Positions 48,180 to 59,707 of a stretch of 64,000 nt of DNA are shown one piece after another (the stretch's first letter is position 1; each line of letters opens with the position of its first letter). Below the pieces are notes generated by a model. The model made no database searches, had not been told where the DNA came from, and saw only the letters and a list, made by a program, of their open reading frames with translations. Origin of the DNA: Platycnemis pennipes (taxonomy: Eukaryota > Arthropoda > Insecta > Odonata > Platycnemididae); contig OW121855.1 of NCBI GenBank assembly GCA_933228895.1, forward strand, positions 47,692,698-47,756,697, written 5' to 3'. Made by a program: the position numbers and the translations under genes.

Positions 48180-48312
48180 AATAAAAGACGAGGGAACTCA
48201 CGTTGATGCCATCAAACCCCCGGATTCAAATCACTGCCAACTTACTTTGGTAAACTCCAGGAGCGCGGTGCAAATCAGGAAAATTTTAAGGACGATTAGT
48301 ATAATATAAATG
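48180..48312. other. Short spacer between retrotransposon tail and foldback
   Basis: No feature recognised in these bases. Confidence 0.4.
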
Positions 48313-48456
48313 AACCAACTTTATTTTTTCACAAATTTATTTTGTCCTCCACTACCCAGGTTTCAACTGAAGTCTTCATTAGGTGTACGCCTTGATAAAT
48401 TAACAGTCAAAACCTTGGTAGTGGAGGAAAAATAAATTTGTGAGAAAACCAAGTTA
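48313..48456. mobile_element. Foldback element
   Basis: Arms at about 48313-48368 and 48404-48456 are inverted copies. ACAAATTTATTTTGTCCTCC and ACTACCCAGGTTT on the left face AACCTTGGTAGTGGAGG and AATAAATTTGT on the right, with a 35-nt loop. ACCCAGG followed by T-rich sequence recalls the foldback at 2306. Non-autonomous, no coding content. Confidence 0.75.
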
Positions 48457-51369
48457 GTTTACATTACAATGAATCGTTTACACCATGTTACGTTACCCAT
48501 AAAACCAACTACATTAAAGGACGATGATCAACAGATGTAGAAATAATCCCCTGAACGAATACTGCACGACGTAACGGCGGTTCCCATGCTAGCAAGTAGA
48601 TGGAATGGGTGTAGGTTTCACTAATAGCTAAGAAGTACTGCTACCTGAGCATTAACGAATTTGTAAAGCTAAAACGCTTAGAAGTAAAAAAAATTACCTA
48701 TTTCCAAGTTTATCTACGTGCTTACCGCTCAAATTCAACTGCCTAGAGATAATAGTGCAAAGTTTAAGAGTATGAAGGCTGAGGTAATCAAGGTAATGGG
48801 ATCTCGTGTGGATCGGTTACCTCGGTAAGCACCAAGGCGATGAAAAAGTAGTATTTACGTGAAGGTTTATCGGAGGAAGTGAGGTCCCCTTGCCCTCACC
48901 CATATACCTCGGGCGAAAGACTCTGCTGGCTTCAATGGGAGTTTGTTCTAAGGGTATGGGAAAAGGGGACTTTTCATCTGAAATTTGCGGCTGGGATCAA
49001 GGGACCTGAAGCCTAGGGCTTGAAGCCTCATGTTTAGGCACATGATGCGAGTTTTTACTTACGCGAGTTAGTTCGCGAGATGTTTCCCATTGCAAAGCAC
49101 GGATTTGTTCCGAGTAGAATTTGTCATTAACTTAACCCTCAGCTAAGAATTAGGCTACCACGCGTCTATTTTTGCATCCCTCACGCCTCGATTATTTTAC
49201 CGCCGTGGAGGGGTGGAAATTCATCATGCTGTGTTAATCTAGTTTGCGTCAGCGAGGCAGTGAATTTACCTACCGACGCTAGTGTGAGTGGGACCTAAAT
49301 CTTTACTTGAAGTCTCAACGCAGAGAGTTTTACCTTGTTGATTTGTGTCATGAGCAGTGCGATGTCAAGTCAACTGCCAGGTTTATATCTCAACAACTTG
49401 AGAAAAGTTTACAAAATTTTAAAAGCAGAATAAATATTACGATGTTTCTAAGTTTTAAGCCAATCCGGCATGTAAAAATGATGCTTCAAGCAATTTTTGG
49501 GTTATGCGAGAGAAATTATTCTGAAATATAAAAGTCTAAAGTAAAGAGAATATGAAGTGAGTAGTTCGACACTAAAATGATTAACTGCCCTTAATGACGT
49601 TGAACGTATTGAAAGCCAAAAACTATCACATTGTCATATTCATATTTTTACTTTCCTCCTCGTCACGGTATCTCCTGTTATTACCAATGAAATGTATTTA
49701 GTCTACTGTTCGTTAAATTCCATAAATAATTTAATTTTCAAAGATATATTCAACGTTATTGTACTCACCAATGTGAACACATAGTTAATGTTAAAACTAG
49801 GATTCATTCCTTCTTTTCCGAAAACAAATGCTGAATAAATAAATGTTCCAAGCCCAAGACATGGACATTCTTTAGATTCCAAACTACATGAATTCTGGTT
49901 GCGAGCAATATTTATTTTCTATTAACGGATGCAATTGGGCGGCCTTTGCAGTTTGGTAGCATATTGACTTAGAAATGTGTGGAATTATGAAATTCAAGTA
50001 TTCAAAGAGTAAACAAATCGTTTGGTTTCCGGTATCAGTACTTGCATTGATTTTTTTAGAATCCTTGATCAAGGACTGAAAATTAGCTGTAACGTTTATT
50101 TCCGCAAATTTGCCTTAGAAGTTTTGAAGCGACACTGCCGCAAATTGTGTCTTATAAGTTTTCAAAAACACCGTATGTTAATTATTTTGCATTCCAAGCT
50201 ATGTTTGTCTTATTCTAATGCGTTTTAGGAATTTTTGACCAATATAATTGTGCCAGTGAAAAATTTTAGATACATATGTTTCTAAAGCGTTTATCACAGA
50301 AGATGCATGTAATGTAGCGAAATATTCTTGTTTTGTTTGAAAATCCATGTACGTATTTTGAAGCTTCACTGAGGGATGTGGGAACTATTGTGCAATCGGA
50401 TTTAAAAGAGGCATTTTTTTATGGTTTCGATACACAATATATTCAGTTGGTAAAAGGTTTTTGTTTCTCATCATTGCATTCATGAAGACAATGTAAGTAT
50501 AATGCGAAAGCTAATATGCAGTTGTATCATCTTCTGTTGATAGATAAATATTTATTGATCGATATTAATCTTGAATAAGTACACTTTAAATTCAAAAATA
50601 TAAACCTAAGAATAAATTCTCATTTCAATAGTACATTCCTTAACACGTTACGTCACTTAGCTCAATATTTGCTTGCAAATATGGTAATTATATTGAAATT
50701 TTTGTTTTGCATGGGATTTAATTTTTTTTAAGGTCATAGAACATTTTTGATGATGTTACTATTGGTATGTTGCACTGTATGAAACCGTTATTTTCTTGCA
50801 CAACTAGTTTTTCAATGCTCAAATGGTATCTACTATCCTACACGTCTGACTAAGTATGAACAAGTGTGAACAAAGAATCCTCCAGCACGTAGAGACTGTC
50901 ATTTGGAAATTTGAAAAAAAACTTGTTATATAATTCTTTTGCCGTAGATTATCCTGTGACAATTTACTGTAAAGTGATTGATGGAAAATGTTAAATGGCA
51001 ATATAATTTCCTGAACACGTCGCAAGCAGAATGGATATGATTAAAATTGAAGTGGATGAGAAATTGCTGAAGCACAGAGTTTTGTTGCATCTCAGAAATT
51101 CATATTCCAAGAGACAGATCAAATTCAAACAGACAGACAAAATCACAAGGCTTTGCTGTGTGGCGAATTTCTCTCAAATCATTTTGAGCTGCTCACTTAT
51201 CACCGAGGGAGTCGCATGCCTCCCTACGTGACACTTTTCCTCCTGATGGAGAAAATTATTCGTAATTTTGTGTGCTCACTCACTCAGCGGGTCAATCGGG
51301 CAAAACCGAAGCACTTCCTTCCTTTTTAAATGGCGAACCACCGTCGTCATGACATTTCGCGTCGAATGT
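48457..51369. other. AT-rich non-coding stretch, nothing recognised
   Basis: Only short anonymous ORFs; no repeat or RNA gene recognised over nearly 3 kb. Confidence 0.45.
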
Positions 51370-51900
51370 AAGGAGCATTCTGGGAAGAGAGAGAGAGGGG
51401 GAGATGTGAGAGGATGAGGGCGGCTGAAAATGAGAGTCAGAAGAGCGAGCGGGTGCGATTGAGCTGAGGAATATTAAAACAGAAGGAAAAGGGCGGATTA
51501 AGGGATCCGGTAAGAACGAGGGGAAGGAGGCGGGGATACAAACGAGGGGGTAGTGGGAGAAAGGATGGGGAAAGAGGGTCCTGGAAGAGAAAACCAGGAA
51601 AGGGAATAGGCAAATAAATGGATGCGGAAAGGCTTTTGGTGAAGGCGGGTGTCGAGAGAGGCAGGGACGTTTGGAGGCTAAGGAAGAGGAGAGGCGGAGT
51701 TTGAGGAGTGGATAGCATGGAAGACGAAGAGACAGCTGGTTAATGCGGATCCAGGCCAGGAGAGCAGGACTCGGCACGAAAAATGAGGCAGTAGATGAGC
51801 TGACAAGGGAGAGAGAGAATGGAAAAGGAATTTGGGAGAGAGGGAGGCAGTAGAAGAGGAGGGATCAGCTGAGGAGAGGAAAAACATACAAGCGGAATGG
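51370..51900 (+). repeat. Purine-rich (G/A) block
   Basis: G/A-rich + strand (for example AGAGAGAGAGGGGGAGA near 51390). Minus-strand ORFs of 81 to 161 codons are Ser/Pro/Leu-rich and compositional. Confidence 0.7.
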
Positions 51901-52889
51901 GGAGGAAAGGGATAACAGATCAAAGAGAGTTAATGAGTAAAATAACGCGTTGAAATCTAGAGCGAATGGATCACAGCTGGGGGAAGCCTTAAGGGAACCG
52001 CATTACCTTAGCGACCTGGAAAACGGATTGAGACCCCCGGTACAATAGGCCATTTTTCCCGGTGTACATCCTGAAATTTCCCACTTCGTTTCTCGCGTTG
52101 TAGTTGAGCATTGATCTTTGGAATGTAATCCAGTTTATTCTTGAGTTCCCTCCAGGAAATATCGATCCTTTTACTTATTGTTCAATCCCTCGGAGCGTGT
52201 GGTGGAAACGCGTTAAATTGTTGGGGAAAGTGGAGTTGAGCTTTCATTAGCAATTCGGAGAATGAAGTTGGTTTTTAGACAAGCTTCTCTCCCTCTTTGC
52301 CTCATAAGCGTGGCTGCTATTACCTTTTTCACTCTTTTGTTGTATTGCCAAGTATAGTTCTGATGCCATGCTAATGAAATTAAATCAACTCGTAGAGTGA
52401 AAATGATGGTTGGATCTGTTTTTTTATGAGACGGGCTTTTCTCTATGATACTCATCTATTAACTTGATAAAATTAATCAACGTAGGCTGATTGAATGAAT
52501 CTCCAATTTAAAGTAATCTGATGAGTTGAAATCTAGAATTATTCCTAAAAGGTCTTCGATTAATAACATAACAGAACTTATAAAATCAATTCTTATTTAA
52601 TTATGGTTAACCCTCAATCTAAAAATGCACCGTAATGAACAAATTACAGAAAAAGTACTTAAAAAAACTATAATGCTGACCGGCTAGATATGAGTATAGC
52701 AAGTGACTTTAAGTATCAAGGATCGCTTTCACTTCAAGTCTATCATTGGAGATGTATGCATTCCCATTATATAGGTTCCAAGTGTTCGTGAAACAGTTCT
52801 GTAGATACTGGAATCCATTAAACGATTTTTGGGAAAGTAATAAAATGGAAAAATAAAATTAAGTGGTTATTTCGCATCTTTAAGGCCTC
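51901..52889. other. Non-coding stretch, nothing recognised
   Basis: One anonymous 80-codon minus-strand ORF (52213-52455); nothing else. Confidence 0.4.
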
Positions 52890-53065
52890 GCCTGGAGTCA
52901 AAAACTTCTGATTTAATTAATAAAGATTTAATTCGAAAACTGAATGAGATACAAGAGAAAGCAGCATGTAACAAAGGTTTACGACCATGCAGAAAGTGTC
53001 GCTCGGCTACAGGAAGAGTTTGGTTGGGTAATCTTAGCGACTATAAGGTTGTTTATTATAAGTTT
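52890..53065 (+). mobile_element. Non-LTR retrotransposon reverse transcriptase C-terminal fragment
   Basis: From 52901 a frame reads KTSDLINKDLIRKLNEIQEK followed by AA. After a short deletion at about 52967 the next frame reads VTKVYDHAESVARLQEEFGW and VILATI. The arrangement L-x-x-I-Q-x-K-A-A-(R-F-V), then S-V-x-x-L-x-x-x-x-G-W-x-x-L, is the region after the catalytic core in Jockey/CR1-type elements (from memory). The R-F codons are lost at the deletion. No tail or further coding region was recognised. It is a short dead fragment of a different family from the one at 47745. Confidence 0.6.
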
Positions 53066-54539
53066 ACAGTTATTCGAAAAATTTTAATCGCACGAATTCG
53101 AATCTGACTCTTGAGGCATATTTCTACCCCCTACCATTATCAGCAGGGCCGATAGAGTTGGCAAATCAGGGGCAATAAACTGTCGGACCGAGCGATTGAA
53201 GAATTTTTTTTCCGATCACTATACATACACCTCACTATACACGACTGTGGAGCAAACGAAGCATAATTACTTCTGAAAAATTACACCACATACTTCATCA
53301 TTAAATGAAAAATATTTTTTCAGCTTATTAGCTCAGCTTATTGTCATATTAATGGCTGGTAACGTATCGCCTCTATTCCGCACACCATAGGGATGGCTCG
53401 CAGTGTCAAATGTAATGTAAATGGGGATTTAGGCATGATCCTAATTTGATCTATATCTGGTAGGGCTTTATGCGCTGGACTCCTTGATTATTAAGGAGTT
53501 TTTCCGACAAATTGACCTTTGAATACTCTTTAATATTATTTGCAAAAGGCGATAAGTAGACTTATATTAGAGGAAAAAATCTGTTAAGAAGCTAAGACTA
53601 TGCAATGCACCTTCCTTATATTTTCAGCATCAATATTTTGCCCAAGGTTTATTTTCCACCATTCAACAACACATTTAATAAGAAACTAAATATTACCTAT
53701 AACCAAGGACATAATTTCGTAAAGGAAATCAGACTTTCATTATTTCAATTTGAAATATTTATTCGTTAAAACTCACGATGTTAATATTGAGTAATGTGCT
53801 AGGCTGTAATTCCACCTAGCATTAGCATATTGTGATCTCAAGAGTACTTAAGCAAGAAACTTTAATGTTACAGTGATGAACTCCTGATGAATACTTGAAA
53901 CCTTAAGTAGGGTACATTTTATTGTTCACTTCCTGTCATTGTATGACATATTTTAAAAAGGACATCACAGTCCTTCCGGTATTAGTCACCGATATGAGTC
54001 ATCTTCTGAATGATTTTCAACATGTGTTAATAATATTTCGATTGATTTCCTTTATGCTTAAAAAAGCCATTTGAAGAGGCATATGAGTAAAACGTCAATA
54101 GTATAAGTTAGCAAATCCATATAAACTTAAAGAAAACTATAAGTAATTGCAGTGGTAAAAAAATTTGTTTCTTTCAAAAGCGTCGATGTTACGCCAAATA
54201 CTCCTGTGGCATCGTGCATTTTTAGCTACAGCAAGTTCAAAATTAGATTTTAAACGTATTATGCCCTTTTTAAAAGCATAGCAAGGACTCTAAAGGAGAA
54301 GCGTGCTTAACCCTTGGAGCATAAGACCTCCTAAGTGCTATTGCTTTAGCAAAAGTGCTGAACCTATGAAGAAGGGCACTCTTATGAGGATTCTCCTTGC
54401 AAAGAGACTTTTTTCCCGAAGGTAAAATAAAAATAAAACCTCCACCTCTGGGAGGTATCGGTGAAGCGCATGCTAGGAGTGATGGGAGCGCATACGCAGA
54501 ACTTGATGCTTGTAATTCCTCAGTTGCATTTGACCCGGA
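53066..54539. other. AT-rich non-coding stretch, nothing recognised
   Basis: No ORF of note except the start of an anonymous 80-codon ORF at 54397; no repeat or RNA gene recognised. Confidence 0.4.
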
Positions 54540-54870
54540 GGTATTAATGGAGCAAGAGAAACTCAGGGAAGGGAAGAGAGTTAAGGAGGGGAATATGGGG
54601 ATTGAGGAGAGTGTGGGAACGACCGAAAGGGGAGAGTAGGTAGGTTATAGGGTAAACACACCAGGGAAAACCAGGACAAGATATGCTTCAAACGTGGGGT
54701 GAGGTTTGGAGAATTCGAGGAAAGGGAAGGAGAGGGAGAGAAAGAGCGAGCTATAAAGGGACACGTGGGTGGAGTGAAACAAAGAGGAAGAAGGGTCGGG
54801 TTGAAAGAGATAGCGGGAGATTGAAAGGGATAATACGTGAGGTATACAATGGAATAAGAAGATGAGGAGT
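54540..54870 (+). repeat. Purine-rich (G/A) block
   Basis: G/A-rich + strand, including GGAAAGGGAAGGAGAGGGAG near 54720. ORFs here are compositional. Confidence 0.65.
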
Positions 54871-55223
54871 GCGGGGGATGCCTTGTAGAGTCGGGAGTGC
54901 GCTGAGGGAATACCGAAAGGAGAGCAGAACGGAGATAAGGCTAAACCAAGATGGGAACTCTGAAAAGGGCCGTATACGTGTCGCCGTCAAATTCCGCGTA
55001 CGGCAACTCGCGGCAGTGGTGCGATCGTTGCAGCCATCCATGCGAAATTATTTGGGGATTCGGGTCCATGATCATTTCTCACTCGATTACTGAAGTATTC
55101 TTAGAGCCGTTCAATCCCTACAAAATGTTTAAACCTGGGATGGAATGCAATAACCACCACAAAGTTTCTTGTTGGCTTGCAACTCAGGAACGTTTACTTT
55201 TGAAAGCTATGGTATTTCAATGA

Positions 55224-55279
55224 ACTAAGCCCTTGCACTCAGAAATACATACATATATTTCTGGGTGCAAGGGCTTAGT
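55224..55279 (+). repeat. 56-nt hairpin with a 24-bp stem
   Basis: Arm 55224-55247 pairs with 55256-55279 over 24 positions with an 8-nt loop. The only imperfection is one T/G apposition (55239 with 55264), which is a G-U wobble if the + strand is transcribed. The arms contain AAGCCCTTGCA and TGCAAGGGCTT. Length and shape resemble a microRNA precursor, although near-perfect pairing equally suggests a recent inverted duplication. Confidence 0.9.
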
Positions 55280-56517
55280 GCAGGGTTGTTGATAAGAAGA
55301 TGAATGAGAAAGTTACAGAGATCTGAAGACACCAGAGTACCATAACGTAGTCCGGTAGGCGGGTGTCACGCCTTCACTCAAAAATATTTTTCTTTCTTAA
55401 ATGAAATATAACCTCTGAAAAACTTTTTTAATTTGTAGAGAATGGTTGTGTTGACAATATATAAAATAGTGAGCAAAATCTAAGGCATAAGTGCATCGTC
55501 AAAAATCGATTTGAAACTTTAAAATCCTTACAACATATATAAAATTGTTTATATTTCACAATATAATCCCGTATTATATTTTTCCAATTTAAGGTCTTTT
55601 AAATAAGTCCTTTAAAACGTCTGTATCTTGAATGCTCTCAGAGATATTCCGTAAAATGTGTAGTAACTTTTGTTAAAATTCGAATTTTGCAGCGTAGCAA
55701 TATTTCGGAAACGGTCACGTTTTTTGCAAAACAGCTTTGGGGTTTTTCTTTTCTTATCAAATGGAGCCGTTATGCCAATTTGGTCGAAATCAGTGACCCT
55801 AAGGGTCATTTTTGCCAATTTTCTGGTCGAATAGACGTCTAATGACCCATGTGGTAAATGAAAATGTCATCTACTTATTTGTGGAACTCGGTAGTCAACA
55901 ATATTTGTTGAGGAGATCAAACCTTTACAAAATACTACAGAGAAAGTGATATATATCTGCATTATATTTTGTGAAAATTGTTACTTCTCAATAAATATGT
56001 ATTGTTGAATAGCTTTGATAAATTGTTTGAGCGACTCTTACGGATAAATGACTGTTTGATTTGTAAATTTACAGTTTTATTGACTGTTGCGCCAGAGTAA
56101 TTACCTTTCACTATATGATATTGGCTATGAACCTCTACAATTATATTTATTCTTAAACCATTATCGTCTATAATACCAATCTACGTGATAAGTTTATCTT
56201 TGAGTCACCACAATTATGCAGCTTGCTAAAGACAGCTTCGTCACGAGGCAAATTGCATAAACAGGAATGGTATTAGGTCTCGATGTCTAGCATGATCAAG
56301 TTAGCCATAGGACGCATGGGTTAGTTCAAACTACTTTCATTTAATTCTAACTTCTATTCTTTTAAATTGTACTCACATTCAACCCGGAATATTTCTAGTG
56401 TGCAATCATGAAAGACGGAAAGGTTTGTCCTCCACATTAATTTGGCCAGTCAATTAAATGTAATTATAAAATTAGTTAAAAAATTATTTTTATAACAAAA
56501 CTCGATAATTTATTAAA
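55280..56517. other. AT-rich non-coding stretch, nothing recognised
   Basis: No significant ORF, repeat or RNA gene recognised. Confidence 0.45.
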
Positions 56518-56667
56518 GACATGAGTTCGCGTCCTTCAGAGAAGTCTTCAGAGAGGTCTTCAGTGAGGTCATCATTGAGGTCATTAACAGACGCGAATGC
56601 GCGTCCTTCGGTGTCTTGGCAATGCACCTCCGACGCGCATTCGCGTCCGTCGGGTTGAACGTGTTAA
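56518..56667. repeat. Degenerate 12-nt array plus perfect 16-bp inverted repeat
   Basis: Units of about 12 nt resembling GAGAGGTCTTCA / GTGAGGTCATCA / TTGAGGTCATTA are arrayed at about 56538-56587. They are followed by an exact inverted pair GACGCGAATGCGCGTC (56590-56605) and GACGCGCATTCGCGTC (56632-56647). TTAA lies at both flanks (about 56512 and 56664). The CpG-rich palindrome stands out in AT-rich DNA. It may be a small non-autonomous transposon end, but the outer ends do not match each other. Confidence 0.7.
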
Positions 56668-58475
56668 TTCCCTTGGAGAAATTCATTGGGTGGTGATGCA
56701 AAAATAAGTTCATTTACACGTAATTTTTCCTGCAATTTATGCAAAAACCCAGGCTTAACTTTTAATATTATTTATCAAAAATTAGCAAATAACCACATTT
56801 TCTAAATATTATCTGCTTAATACAAGAGAGTAAATTGTCTTTCAAGTCTGATATAAGCTAAAATTCATTCAAAACTATTCATCAGCAACCTTTTTTAGTG
56901 TTAAGTGGCTAAAAACTGAGCGCTACATTGATGAATAGAAAGGATCAACTTGTAATTTTTTATGGCTATTTTCCTGATCGAGGAAATAATAATGATAGGA
57001 AGAAAGGATGTCAAAGCTTGACTCATAGGTTTTTATTCAGCACTTCAATTCCAATACCTTTGAAAGCATTAAACGTAGATTAGGTTCAAACATGTTTTTT
57101 TCATATTTTTGAAATTTTATGAATTGACTAAAATTGCGTAGATTTAACTTTATTCTGTCAAAAGAAAACAATTATGAAACTTCTGGATACGTACAATTAG
57201 CGCTATTCATGGATGAATCTTAATTTTTTGGCTTGATAAGTTAAACTCAATATTTAATAACAAGAAATTTTAGGAGATAGAGGTTTTCATTTTTTTTTGG
57301 GATTTTTCAAAGTCTAATTTAGTTTGAGATCCTCAATGCATCCAGAAATGATGTCCAACTATGGGGTGGTACCAAGATATTATTAAAAGAAGTACTAAAA
57401 TTATTAGCCAAATTAACATTCTGGTTTGGAGTGGGAAATATGTTTTAGTCCTAACTATTAAAATGATATTTTCCTCATACAATATACCACTCAACGTTCA
57501 CTAAGATTCCAGGATTATTAGATGGCGAAGCGATCCAAAGAAATTGGTCCATTGCTCGAAGTGATGCTGGAAACTGGAAAGGTTTATGCAATGAAGGTCA
57601 TTCAAGTATAAGGTAATCATTGAGGATGACCTTAGTGCTAAAAGAGTAATATAAAGTCTTTCCATTCCACTTCTATCCAATGGTTATGCGAAGTGATTTC
57701 CAATTCTCGAGGACTCGGGAGGCTCTTTACATTCTCTTGAAGCGAGAAACTTCCTCTCGACTCGGCTCGGTGTTAAGGTTTCTTTATCTGTCTCTCCCCG
57801 CGTGCGTCAAGGCCGGCCCGTGTAAGTTCCCTTCACCGTCTTTTCTCAAGTCGTTTCCAATCCTCTCTCAGATCTATCTATAGAGGAATCGTACCCAAAA
57901 TGCTTAGCTCAATGGGGAGCCAGCTCGGCTCTTTTGCAAGTGACGGTTCTCGTGTTATGTCACCTGAATTGTACGAAGCTCCTTTCACCATATCTCTCTC
58001 CTTTCGATGTTGACTGAGATCCGGAAAGCCTTCCCATAAGTATTGACGTCACCGCCTTTTATGGAATCTCCGTAGAAAATTCCAATATTAATTGAACGGT
58101 TTTCCTCGCGAACTTCTTGTCGGTTTTATTTTCCTTCAGCGCTTTTGCAGATAATTCTCCCCTATAGGAAGATCATATATTTTACACAAATTTTGTCAGT
58201 GATAACTAGGCAATATTTTTTGGCAAGGGTGAGAGACAAAGACAATTACTTAAATCATAAATTGATATATTAAAATACACGGAGGTCGTTTTACGTGTAT
58301 TAGTTTATTGGACATAGATATTTATCGAACTTTGCGCACACGGGAAATGGGAAATGAAGGCTTTTGGCATTAGTAATGTAGGATTTGAAAGAGAAGAGTC
58401 AATACATATGGAGAAAAATTCAAAACTCGCGAACTAGCCGCGAAAAAGTTAACGGCGTTACCTGCTTAAATTGTA
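56668..58475. other. AT-rich non-coding stretch, nothing recognised
   Basis: One anonymous 67-codon ORF (57680-57883). No repeat or RNA gene recognised. Confidence 0.4.
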
Positions 58476-58572
58476 CAATAGCAGAAATTTCACAGAGAAA
58501 AAATCATTCGTCTCGATCGGAACCCCTATTTTTCGGCCAGGTGCTATACCACTTGAGCTACCAAGACGTCCT
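58476..58572 (-). mobile_element. tRNA-derived SINE (family 1), with a good A box
   Basis: On the minus strand TAGCTCAAGTGG (58549-58560) differs from the pol III A-box consensus TRGCNNARYNGG at one position. GTTCCGATCGAG stands at the B-box position in damaged form. The following GACGAATGATTTTTTCTC matches the body of the copy at 5806-5892, and GCACCTGGCCG is also shared. This is the second copy supporting family 1. Confidence 0.65.
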
Positions 58573-58599
58573 CTGTCACTGTGGATATTATACAGGCTT

Positions 58600-58675
58600 T
58601 AAAGAAACAAGATATGAAGAGGTTAGCCGATAGAAGAATCGAATGGAGAGCTGCTTCAAACTAACCATAGGGTCA
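58600..58675 (+). mobile_element. 3'-terminal fragment of the RTE-like retrotransposon
   Basis: One frame reads MKRLADRRIEWRAASN and stops. This is the least damaged version of the C-terminal motif also found at 31700 (RRIQWRAASN) and 48110 (VKRLANRRIDG). Only the last about 20 codons survive. It lies about 30 bp beyond a SINE in opposite orientation. Confidence 0.6.
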
Positions 58676-59632
58676 TCTGCTACGCGACAGTAATGTCTTC
58701 CCAATAGCCGGGGTGTCTATAATGTTGTGATCTAAAAGTGCTCTGCGTAGCTACATTGGAATAATAGAATCAGATGCGACGAGATGATGCGGAAGAATTC
58801 ATTATCAACCTTTAAGGTTTGATGACCGGATATGATTACGCATATTAGCGTCTTCGGTGCATGAAGTAACCGTTGGAAAATATTCAAACACAAGAATTTA
58901 TCTTGCTTATCATTACAATGAATGTGACTCTTTGGACAGACTCTGACCCCAGTAACCCTTGTCCTAGTTGCCCATTGTTGTTTCTTATAAGGGATTTCCA
59001 CGTACAGCAGAGTCCATCACCTAACCCCCTCAATTCCATCGCCTCATGTCCTTCACATCGGCACCCAAAGTCCTTCACTTAAAATTTGCTCTCCATCTGT
59101 CTTTTTTAGTATATCTTCCACCTTTAACCCCTCCCATCCAGGTCTCCCACAACTCTACTATTGTATCCACTTACGTTCTCACTCTATGCTATTTTCGATT
59201 ATTATTTACTGCCCAAAGGCATATCGCACCTTATTTTCCCATTAGCTATCCCATATACCCTCCAAACTACCAATGGTTTTCCTACCCCAACTCCAAATAC
59301 CTTGCAATAAATCCCCTCTTTACCTCAACCTTAGATATTTCATTGATTTTCAGTAATTTGCCCAATTTTTATCCAGCCTCTTTCGTATCCATTAATTTTT
59401 TGCCTTTCATCAAAATAGGTATTAAACATTTTTTCGTTCATCTTCTAGTGTTACTTATTTAGCTCTATTTTCATTGTATCACAATTAACACGACTTTTTA
59501 TTTGCTGTGTGCACAATATCCAAAAATGTATCCATTTATAGTCCAATATACTAGTCCTTCCTCGGGAACGAAAGTTCCCAATCATATTTTTCTGCACTAC
59601 ACATAAACGTCTTTCGATCTCTTCTTCAAATT
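58676..59632. other. Non-coding stretch, moderately C/T-rich at 59.0-59.4 kb
   Basis: A 138-codon ORF (59046-59462) rich in Phe/Leu/Pro/Ser spans C/T-rich sequence. It is hydrophobic but has no recognisable family signature and looks compositional. Confidence 0.35.
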
Positions 59633-59707
59633 TACATCTACATAATACCCTGCAAGCCACCATTAAGGTGTGTGGCAGGGGGTGAACTCTCACCAAACAT
59701 GCACTAC
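59633..59707 (-). repeat. Dispersed dyad repeat, copy 3
   Basis: Reverse complement of copies 1 and 2, starting ACATCTACATAATACCCTGC and ending CTCACCAAACATGCACTAC. Its dyad is the best preserved: AAGCCACCATTAAGGTGTGT is almost self-complementary around TTAA. Confidence 0.85.

Noticed and set aside
50640..50660. TTAACACGTTACGTCAC as another TTAA-type end
   Set aside because: A match of about ten bases in AT-rich DNA with no inverted partner.
51292..51777. 161-codon minus-strand ORF
   Set aside because: Lies on a purine-rich block; Ser/Pro/Phe-rich and compositional.
53090..53170. SINE-like B box (AGATTCGAATTC on the minus strand)
   Set aside because: No A box at the right spacing and no shared body with the SINE families here.
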